11,461 nucleotides of DNA. Source: Clostridiales bacterium. Lineage in GTDB: Bacteria; Bacillota; Clostridia; Oscillospirales; Oscillospiraceae. Numbering within the stretch: the stretch's first letter is position 1; each line of letters opens with the position of its first letter. Positions 6,426-11,461 of this stretch are shown here, in pieces. Under the pieces are notes generated by a model. It was not told where the DNA came from. It did not search any database and saw only the letters and a program-made list of their open reading frames with translations. The stretch is from the NCBI GenBank assembly GCA_003525905.1, contig DQIA01000055.1, positions 1 through 11,461 on the forward strand, given 5' to 3'. The translations under genes were made by a program, and so were the position numbers.

Positions 6426-6548
6426 ATGCAGGTTCAGATACGAAATGTTCGGGGACACTATGAGGTCTATGCTGCGGACGGGAGCTTCCTCTTCTCCGCG
6501 GACACACACCGCGAGGTGATGGAGGAGCTTTGCAGAATTACCGACTGA
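6426..6548 (+). CDS. 40-residue small protein upstream of truA
   Basis: ATG 6426 has AGGAGG at 6413-6418, 7 bases upstream, and follows the dyad promoter. The product, beginning MQVQIRNVRGHYEVYAADG and ending MEELCRITD, is 40 residues: a likely beta-hairpin followed by one amphipathic helix. It is soluble, with no signal and one Cys. Its last 19 bases overlap the truA start in another frame, and the truA RBS (6521-6525) lies inside it, so it may couple truA translation. I recognise no family. It could be a true small protein or mainly a leader peptide; a consensus RBS and promoter favour translation. Confidence 0.65.
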   Translation: MQVQIRNVRGHYEVYAADGSFLFSADTHREVMEELCRITD

Positions 6549-7264
6549 CGCTTGCCTATGACGGCACGCGCTATCGCGGCTGGCAGCGTCTGCCGCCGCC
6601 CGCCAAAACCGTGCAGGCCAGCGTGGAAACGGCTCTCGGCGAGATCTTCGGCCAGCCGCTTGAGATCAGCGGCAGCGGCCGCACGGATGCCGGGGTGCAT
6701 GCGGCCTGTCAGGTTGCGTCGTTCCATGCGCCGAAGCGGCCAACGGACGAGGTGCTGGCGCAGCTGCGCCGCCTTCTGCCGGAGGATATCGGTGCGCTGA
6801 CGCTCGACTATGCGCCGGAGCGCTTCCACGCCCGCCTTTCGGCCGTCGAGAAGACCTATGTCTACCGCCTCTGGAACAGCGACCGGCCGGATGTGTTCGC
6901 CCGGCGCTACCGCGCCTGGGAACCGCGCCAGCTGGACTGCGGCGCCATGCGCGCCGGGGCGGCCGGGCTGGTGGGAACGCATGACTTTTTTACGTTCTGC
7001 GCCAACCGGCAGATGAAAAAGTCCACGGTGCGCACGCTGCGCCGCCTTGACATCACGCAGGAGGACGCCGAGCTGCGCTTCACGCTGACTGCGGACGGCT
7101 TTTTGTATCACATGGCGCGCATCCTCGTCGGTACGCTGCTGGAGGTTGGCCTCGGCAAGCGCACGGCAGAGAGCCTGCCCGCACTGTTCGACGCCCGCTG
7201 CCGTGCGCTGGCAGGGGAGACGGCCCCGGCAAAGGGCCTGTGGCTCATGGAGGTGCGATATTGA
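6530..7264 (+). CDS. truA: tRNA pseudouridine(38-40) synthase
   Basis: A 244-residue protein of full TruA length, which makes pseudouridine at positions 38-40 of the tRNA anticodon arm. Visible motifs are LAYDGTRYRGWQR (8-20), SGSGRTDAGVHA (47-58) with catalytic D53, RFHAR (98-102), EKTYVYRL (107-114), GTHDFFTF, and the C-terminal GFLYHMARILVGTLLEVG. The start is TTG 6530, with GGAGG at 6521-6525 (4-base spacer); no ATG or GTG lies close by that keeps the family N-terminus. It overlaps the 40-residue ORF by 19 bases, and its TGA overlaps the next TTG start (TTGA, 7261-7264). It belongs to an operon with another tRNA-maturation gene, cca. Confidence 0.95.
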   Translation: MQNYRLTLAYDGTRYRGWQRLPPPAKTVQASVETALGEIFGQPLEISGSGRTDAGVHAACQVASFHAPKRPTDEVLAQLRRLLPEDIGALTLDYAPERFHARLSAVEKTYVYRLWNSDRPDVFARRYRAWEPRQLDCGAMRAGAAGLVGTHDFFTFCANRQMKKSTVRTLRRLDITQEDAELRFTLTADGFLYHMARILVGTLLEVGLGKRTAESLPALFDARCRALAGETAPAKGLWLMEVRY

Positions 7265-7614
7265 ACATTCAGATCTTCGGCCGCTCGAAGTGCTTTGACA
7301 CGAAGAAGGCTGAGCGATATTTCAAGGAGCGCCGCATCCGCGTGCAGCAGATCGACCTGCTGCGCTACGGCATGTCCGGCGGAGAATTTGACAGCGTGCT
7401 GCGCGCCGTTGGCGGTGTGGATAAGCTCATCGACTGGTCGCGCCGCGACCCGGACATCGATCTGCTGCGTTATATGGACGACGTGCGCGCCAAGGAGGAC
7501 AAGCTGTTTGAACGGCCGGAGCTCATGCGCACGCCGGTCGTCCGCAACGGCAGGAAGGCGACCGTGGGCTATTGCCCGGACGTCTGGAAGCAATGGGAGG
7601 AGAGCGAAAAATGA
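7261..7614 (+). CDS. ArsC/Spx-like thioredoxin-fold protein
   Basis: A 117-residue protein of the ArsC/Spx/MgsR superfamily. The N-terminal FGRSKCFDTKKAERYFKERR region carries one active-site-like Cys (C11) before the helix. The C-terminal RTPVVRNG (90-97) matches the R-x-P-(I/V)-V loop of ArsC. There is no second Cys at the CxxC position, so it is not an Spx-type redox switch, and other ArsC arginines cannot be placed with confidence; arsenate reductase activity should not be assumed. Residue C105 in GYCPDVW is a further Cys. The start is TTG 7261, with GGAGG at 7249-7253 (7-base spacer), overlapping the truA stop by four bases. Similar ArsC-like proteins are common single genes in Clostridia; their role is unknown to me. 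Confidence 0.8.
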   Translation: MNIQIFGRSKCFDTKKAERYFKERRIRVQQIDLLRYGMSGGEFDSVLRAVGGVDKLIDWSRRDPDIDLLRYMDDVRAKEDKLFERPELMRTPVVRNGRKATVGYCPDVWKQWEESEK

Positions 7615-7874
7615 AGCTGCAGCTTGCAAGACTCATCAAGAATATCTGCTATGCCGCGGGCTGTGCATCGGCAGTGCTCAGCCTCGCGCTGAAGAGCGCC
7701 CCGCAGACGGCGCAGCGCTGGCTGCTGTTCGGCGGCATCGCCCTGCTGGTGCTGGGCTTCCTTGTCAGCGTGACGTTCTACCGCTGCCCGCACTGCCACC
7801 GGGTGCTGCCTGCCAACCGCGGGAAAATGGACGACTGCCCGTATTGCAAGCTCCCTCTGCGGGATACGAAATGA
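7611..7874 (+). CDS. Small membrane protein with a zinc-ribbon (87 aa)
   Basis: ATG 7611 overlaps the previous stop (ATGA) and has a GGGAGGAG-like RBS within the preceding gene. Residues about 9-28 and 38-56 are hydrophobic and look like two membrane helices joined by a short polar loop. They are followed by a cytosolic-type C-terminal zinc ribbon with CPHC (59-62) and CPYC (76-79) and a basic segment between. The four cysteines should bind one zinc ion. The N-terminal KLQLARLIK stretch is basic. No named family is recognised; it resembles generic 'zinc-ribbon membrane' proteins of Clostridia. Its place between tRNA-modification genes is by operon only and does not prove a tRNA role. Confidence 0.75.
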   Translation: MKLQLARLIKNICYAAGCASAVLSLALKSAPQTAQRWLLFGGIALLVLGFLVSVTFYRCPHCHRVLPANRGKMDDCPYCKLPLRDTK

Positions 7875-9211
7875 CGGCCCGCATCACGATCCCGCCGCAG
7901 GTTCAGGCACTGCTCCGGCAGCTGAACGCGGCGGGTTTTTCTGCCTATGCGGTCGGCGGCTGCGTGCGCGACAGCCTGCTCGGCTGCGCGCCGCAGGACT
8001 GGGATATCTGCACGAGCGCCGCGCCGGAGCAGACGGAGGCCTGCTTTGCCGCGGACCGCACTGTTCTGACGGGTGCGCGCTACGGCACGGTCACAGTCGT
8101 GCGCGAGAGCGTGCCTTATGAGATCACAACGTTCCGCGCAGAGTCCGGCTATGCCGACAGCCGCCATCCGGACCGGGTCGACTTTCTGCGCGAGCTGGCA
8201 CCCGATCTGGCGCGCCGCGATTTTACGGTCAACGCCATGGCGGCCGACGCAGCGGGCGCCGTGACGGACCTCTTCGGCGGGCAGGACGACCTGCGCCGCG
8301 GCGTGATCCGCTGCGTCGGGGACCCTGCGGCACGGTTTTCAGAGGATGCCCTGCGGATGCTGCGCGCGCTGCGCTTTGCGGCGCGGCTGTCCTTCCGCAT
8401 CGACGGAGAGACGGCTGCCGCCATCCATGCGGCCCGGACCCGGCTGCGCGCCGTTGCGCCGGAGCGCCTGCACAAGGAGCTTAGCGGTATTCTGTGCGGC
8501 AGGCAGGCTGCTGCGCTGCTGGAGGAATTCTCCGATGTGCTGTTCGAGCTCATCCCGGAGCTTGCCCCCTGTCAGGGCTTCCGGCAGTATAATCCGCATC
8601 ATACGCGCGATGTCTGGACACACACGCTGGCCGTTGTGGACGGCGTTCCGCCCGAGGAGCCGCTCCGGCTGGCGGCACTGCTGCACGATGCCGGAAAGCC
8701 GGCGACATTTTTCTTCGATAAAAATCTCGTCGGCCATTTCTACGGCCACCCGGCCGCCGGGGCCGCCGTCACGGAGGAGGTCCTGCGCCGCCTGCGCTAT
8801 GACCGGGCGACGGCGGAATTCGTCACGCAGCTCGTCGCGGTACACGATCGGCCCATCCCGGACGATCTGCGCGGCATGCGGCGCATGCTGGCCCGCCTCG
8901 GCGCGCCGGTCTGCCGCGCACTGATCCTGCTGCGCTGCGCCGATGCCATCGGCACCGGCACGGCGGATGCCGCGGAGCAGACCGCCCGGCGCGAGGCCGC
9001 GTTGGCCCTGCTCGGGCAGGCGGAGAAGGGCTGCAGCAGCGTTTCCGCTCTTGCGGTCTCCGGCCGCGACCTGCTGGCCCTCGGCATGACACAGGGCCCG
9101 GCCGTCGGGGCCGTGCTGAAGCGCCTGCTGGACGCCGTTCTGGACGGCTCCGCGCCGAACGACCGTGCATCCCTGCTGAAGCTTGCTTCCGAGATTGGGA
9201 ATAATGCCTAA
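7871..9211 (+). CDS. cca: CCA-adding tRNA nucleotidyltransferase
   Basis: A 446-residue class II nucleotidyltransferase that adds or repairs the 3'-CCA end of tRNAs. Visible in order: YAVGGCVRD (26-34), the catalytic pair in DWDIC (D43, D45), TFRAESGYADSRHP (87-100), RRDFTVNAMA (115-124), the RFSEDALRMLRALRFAARL region (155-173), which includes the base-selection helix, and an HD-domain part with LLHDAGKP (270-277) and GHFYGHPAAGA (288-298). It is of normal length for a bacterial HD-containing CCA enzyme. ATG 7871 overlaps the zinc-ribbon gene stop (ATGA); the open frame continues upstream but that stretch is another gene in a different frame. It is the last gene of the operon, and a new promoter follows at once. 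I see no clear terminator after it. Confidence 0.93.
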   Translation: MTARITIPPQVQALLRQLNAAGFSAYAVGGCVRDSLLGCAPQDWDICTSAAPEQTEACFAADRTVLTGARYGTVTVVRESVPYEITTFRAESGYADSRHPDRVDFLRELAPDLARRDFTVNAMAADAAGAVTDLFGGQDDLRRGVIRCVGDPAARFSEDALRMLRALRFAARLSFRIDGETAAAIHAARTRLRAVAPERLHKELSGILCGRQAAALLEEFSDVLFELIPELAPCQGFRQYNPHHTRDVWTHTLAVVDGVPPEEPLRLAALLHDAGKPATFFFDKNLVGHFYGHPAAGAAVTEEVLRRLRYDRATAEFVTQLVAVHDRPIPDDLRGMRRMLARLGAPVCRALILLRCADAIGTGTADAAEQTARREAALALLGQAEKGCSSVSALAVSGRDLLALGMTQGPAVGAVLKRLLDAVLDGSAPNDRASLLKLASEIGNNA

Positions 9212-9237
9212 AAATGAGGAGAAATATTTGGCTGCAA

Positions 9238-9266
9238 TTGACAATGTGATAAAATAGTGCTATTAT
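9238..9266 (+). promoter_or_regulatory. Strong sigma-A-type promoter of guaD
   Basis: TTGACA (9238-9243), 17-base spacer, TATTAT (9261-9266), with TG at 9258-9259 (extended -10); a TATAAT at 9264-9269 overlaps but gives a 20-base spacer. The leader is about 25 bases, too short for a purine riboswitch. Confidence 0.85.
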
Positions 9267-9298
9267 AATATAACATTTTGAACGAGAGGGGCGATCGC

Positions 9299-10558
9299 AT
9301 GGGATCTTTTGTGCTGCACGGCAACATTATCGACAGTGAATCTCCGGAGCGGCTCCGCGTTGCGGCAGATTCCTATCTGGTTTGCGAGGAGGGACGCTGC
9401 ACCGGTGTCTTTTCGGCGCTGCCGGAGCGATTTTCCGGCCTGCCGCTGACGGATTTCGGCGACCGCCTCATCCTGCCGGGCATGACGGACCTCCATCTGC
9501 ATGCGCCGCAGTTTGCCTTCCGTGGGTTGGGTATGGATCTGGAGCTGCTGGACTGGCTAAACGCCCACACGTTCCCGGAGGAGGCCAAATACGCGGATCT
9601 CAGCTATGCCGCGCTGGCCTATGGCCAGTTCGTGGACTGCCTGCGCCGCAGCGCCACGACGCGCGCCGTCGTGTTCGGCACGGTGCACCCCGCCGCCACG
9701 ACCCTTCTGATGGAGCTGCTGGAGGCCAGCGGCCTTGTCAGCTATGTCGGCAAGGTGAACATGGACCGCGACTGTCCCGAGGCCCTGCGCGAGGCGGATG
9801 CGGCGGCCTCGCTGGCCGCAACGGAGCAATGGCTGGCCAGCGCGCGCTTCGCCCATACAAAGCCGATCCTGACGCCGCGCTTCGTCCCGTCGTGCAGCGA
9901 TGCTCTGCTGCAGGGGCTTGGCGAGCTGGCGGCCCGGCGCGGCCTGCCGGTGCAGAGCCATCTTTCCGAAAATCTCGGTGAGATCGCCCTTGTGCAGTCC
10001 CTGTGCCCGCAGACGGACTTCTATGCCGAGGCCTATGACCGCTGCGGCCTGCTTTCGCAGCCGTGCATCATGGCCCACTGCGTGCACTGCCCGCCGGAGG
10101 AGCAGGACCTGCTGCAGGCGCGCGGCGTGTTCATCGCGCATTCGCCGCTCTCCAATTCCAACCTCAGCTCCGGCATTGCACCGGTCTCCGCTTATCTGGC
10201 GCGCGGCCTGCGCGTTGGCCTCGGCTCGGACCTTGCCGCCGGAGAGACGGAGAATCTGTTCCGCGTCATGGCGGAGGCCATCCGCGTCGCGAAGCTCCGC
10301 TGGCGTCTGCTCGACGACACCACTGCGCCCCTGACGGTCGCGCAGGCGTTCTATCTGGCCACGCGCGGCGGCGGTGCGTTCTTCGGAGAGGTCGGCTGCT
10401 TTGAGCCGGGCTTTGCGCTGGATGCCGTCGTGCTGGACGACAGCGCCCTGGTCCATCCGCAGGAGCTGACCCCGATCGAGCGCCTCGAGCGCTGCATCTA
10501 TCTGGCAGACGAGCGCCATATCGCGGCAAAATATGTCGCGGGGACGCGGCTGTTCTGA
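9299..10558 (+). CDS. guaD: Guanine deaminase
   Basis: A 419-residue amidohydrolase that deaminates guanine to xanthine in purine salvage or degradation. Guanine-deaminase features: GMTDLHLHAPQFAFRGLG (61-78) with metal ligands H66 and H68, LDWLNAHTFPEE (84-95), PRFVPSC (193-199), HLSEN (221-225) with H221, MAHCVHC (258-264) with H260, AHSPLSNSNL (280-289), and GSDLAAGE (309-316) with metal ligand D311. All zinc ligands and the substrate-loop residues are present. ATG 9299 has AGAGGGG 7 bases upstream; a TTG at 9278 in the same frame lies on the leader and is less likely. It stands alone under its own strong promoter; no transporter or xanthine gene is within view. Confidence 0.93.
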   Translation: MGSFVLHGNIIDSESPERLRVAADSYLVCEEGRCTGVFSALPERFSGLPLTDFGDRLILPGMTDLHLHAPQFAFRGLGMDLELLDWLNAHTFPEEAKYADLSYAALAYGQFVDCLRRSATTRAVVFGTVHPAATTLLMELLEASGLVSYVGKVNMDRDCPEALREADAAASLAATEQWLASARFAHTKPILTPRFVPSCSDALLQGLGELAARRGLPVQSHLSENLGEIALVQSLCPQTDFYAEAYDRCGLLSQPCIMAHCVHCPPEEQDLLQARGVFIAHSPLSNSNLSSGIAPVSAYLARGLRVGLGSDLAAGETENLFRVMAEAIRVAKLRWRLLDDTTAPLTVAQAFYLATRGGGAFFGEVGCFEPGFALDAVVLDDSALVHPQELTPIERLERCIYLADERHIAAKYVAGTRLF

Positions 10559-10576
10559 TAGAAATAACCGGCGCTC

Positions 10577-10594
10577 CCGGTGCATCCGTGCCGG
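10577..10594 (+). terminator. Hairpin after guaD, weak terminator candidate
   Basis: CCGGTGC, loop ATCC, GTGCCGG gives a 7-bp stem with two G-U pairs, 18 bases after the guaD stop. The following bases are CAGACTATTTT, so the T-run is short and displaced; termination may be weak. Confidence 0.25.
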
Positions 10595-10628
10595 CAGACT
10601 ATTTTGACCGAAAGAGGAATCAAGACCC

Positions 10629-10859
10629 ATGGTTTTCAACAGCGCCATATTTCTGATCTGTTTTCTGCCGCTCTTTTTCCTGTGTTATTATCTGCTACCC
10701 GCGCGGTTCCGCAATGCGTTCCTCCTCGTGGGGAGCCTTGGGTTCTATGCATGGGGCGATCCGGGCAATATCCTGCTTCTGCTGGCTGCCTCGGCGGCGA
10801 CCTACGGCTTCGGGCGCGCCATGGCTCCGTCAGCCCCGAAGGTCCGCCGCCTCGGCTGA
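10629..10859 (+). pseudogene. MBOAT O-acyltransferase, N-terminal fragment
   Basis: Seventy-six residues that match the start of AlgI/DltB-like MBOAT proteins: MVF(S/N)S..FL..FLPLFF..YYLLP..FRN..LL..SL.FYAWG, then a hydrophobic helix. It stops with TGA at 10857-10859 after VRRLG. Intact family members have about 450-500 residues and carry the catalytic histidine much further on, so the enzyme core is missing. The RBS is an AGAGGA 10 bases before the ATG, with no clear promoter. MBOATs of this type move acetyl groups across the membrane to cell-wall or exopolysaccharide sugars. It runs directly into a fragment of its usual partner in another frame, so the pair looks like a deletion scar. Confidence 0.75.
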
Positions 10860-11406
10860 TCTTGCCGCAGCCATGCAGGAAAACGGCCTGCTGGACGGTG
10901 TGGTGCTGCCCGCGGCGGAGGACTTTGCCTGGCAGGACCTTGACTGTCCCTATCGCGGTGATCTGAACCGGCGCTTCTCCTATCTGTTTTCCATGCAGGA
11001 GGAGATCCCGTATTATTCCATCCGCGAGACGTCCGAGCTGCAGTATTATGATGCCAAAGACGTCGAAGTTCCTCGTGAGTCTATTTGGGCCAGAGGGCTG
11101 CAGAGCGGAGAGGAGATGCAGTATAACCTGCTCTCGACGGAAAACCTCGGGTTTTACCGCATCTGTAATCCCAATGCGCGCTCTGCGCGGCGTGTTCTGA
11201 TTCTGAAGGATTCCATGGAGGACCCGATGACGGACTATTGGGCGGAGCTGTTTTCGGAGATCATCGTGATCGACCCGCGCAGCTACCTGCGCGAGGAATC
11301 CCTGCCGGAGCTGGTGGCGGAGTATGACATCGATATGGCGCTGTTCCTGTATCACCAGAACAATCTCAGCGAGGAACTCATCGATTTTCTGAATCGCGGC
11401 GAATAA
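10860..11406 (+). pseudogene. DHHW/AlgX-like protein, C-terminal fragment
   Basis: A second frame, open up to TAA 11404-11406, encodes about 180 residues: 'ADLAAAMQENGLLDG' then a long segment ending in RVLILKDSMEDPMTDYWAELF and SEIIVIDPRSYL. This matches the C-terminal half of DHHW-family (AlgX-like, SGNH-type) proteins, which act with MBOATs to O-acetylate polysaccharides. The N-terminal signal anchor and the DHHW motif itself are not present. The first in-frame ATG after the junction (10873) has no RBS, so it is probably not translated on its own. Residues after the junction are well-formed coding sequence, which argues for a recent loss or an assembly join. Confidence 0.7.
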
Positions 11407-11409
11407 GTG

Positions 11410-11461
11410 TATAAAATCAGTCTGTCGAAAAACCTGCTCAGCCGGAGGTTTCGGAGGGAAG
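11410..11461 (+). promoter_or_regulatory. Possible promoter or leader of a gene beyond the window
   Basis: TATAAA at 11410-11415 follows the DHHW stop, with a poor -35 (TTCTGA, 11387-11392). AAACCT (11430-11435) and AGGTTT (11446-11451) form a 6-bp inverted repeat around 10 bases, and GGAGGG at 11453-11458 could be a ribosome binding site for a gene starting outside. Low confidence; no coding region is seen in these last 55 bases. Confidence 0.25.

Noticed and set aside
4147..6507. Minus-strand ORF of 786 codons opposite the lysozyme gene
   Set aside because: The plus strand carries signal peptide, GH24 and SLH domains; the antisense product has no recognisable domain and also covers the plus-strand promoters on both sides.
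7261..7614. Arsenate reductase or Spx regulator
   Set aside because: Only the general fold, one Cys and the R-x-P loop are seen; CxxC is absent and no ars genes are nearby, so a specific name is not supported.
7295..9211. A 638-residue fusion reading through into cca
   Set aside because: The part before 7871 is an out-of-frame reading of the ArsC-like and zinc-ribbon genes; cca has a normal N-terminus at ATG 7871 with an ATGA overlap.
9212..9298. Purine riboswitch before guanine deaminase
   Set aside because: The promoter at 9238-9266 leaves a leader of only about 25 bases, too short for the aptamer.

Overview
The window looks like a chromosomal segment of a GC-rich, Gram-positive-type anaerobe, most plausibly a gut Clostridia member (Oscillospirales-like). 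The signs are strong AGGAGG-type ribosome binding sites, TTG and GTG starts, CoaX (type III pantothenate kinase), a secreted lysozyme with three SLH repeats, extended -10 promoters (TGN before the -10 hexamer), and GC-rich coding DNA broken by short AT-rich intergenic gaps. The taxon is an inference. No rRNA, tRNA, CRISPR array, transposase or phage gene was found, and no gene-free stretch exceeds 300 bases.

Layout. (1) 1-366, minus strand: two small overlapping genes of unknown function, the second cut by the window edge. (2) 373-2963, plus strand: a near-consensus promoter drives a tightly packed operon of a YfcE/MJ0936-type phosphodiesterase, coaX, and a diaminopimelate-decarboxylase-like protein that has lost its PLP-binding lysine and other active-site residues. 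(3) 2902-3174, minus strand: a small basic/hydrophobic single-pass protein gene, convergent with and overlapping the decarboxylase-like gene, with its own promoter. (4) 3188-4096: a PldB/monoacylglycerol-lipase-type alpha/beta hydrolase. (5) 4109-6330: a WalR-like box, a good promoter and a 701-residue secreted lysozyme with a degenerate GH24 lobe, a complete GH24 domain, two Flg_new repeats and three SLH repeats. (6) 6363-9211: an operon of a 40-residue small protein, truA, an ArsC/Spx-like thioredoxin-fold protein, a membrane zinc-ribbon protein and the CCA-adding enzyme; start and stop codons overlap at every junction. (7) 9238-10558: a strong promoter and guanine deaminase. (8) 10629-11406: the N-terminus of an MBOAT O-acyltransferase abutting the C-terminus of a DHHW/AlgX-like protein, apparently the scar of a deletion through an exopolysaccharide or cell-wall O-acetylation cassette, or a misassembly.

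How the genes work together: region 6 groups tRNA maturation (pseudouridylation by TruA and 3'-CCA addition). Region 5 is envelope remodelling, and its upstream WalR-type direct repeat fits that role. Region 7 is purine salvage or catabolism. The least expected features are the apparent LysA-family pseudoenzyme, an 18-bp dyad found twice in opposite orientations at the same distance from a -10-like hexamer in front of two small-protein genes, and the MBOAT/DHHW junction.
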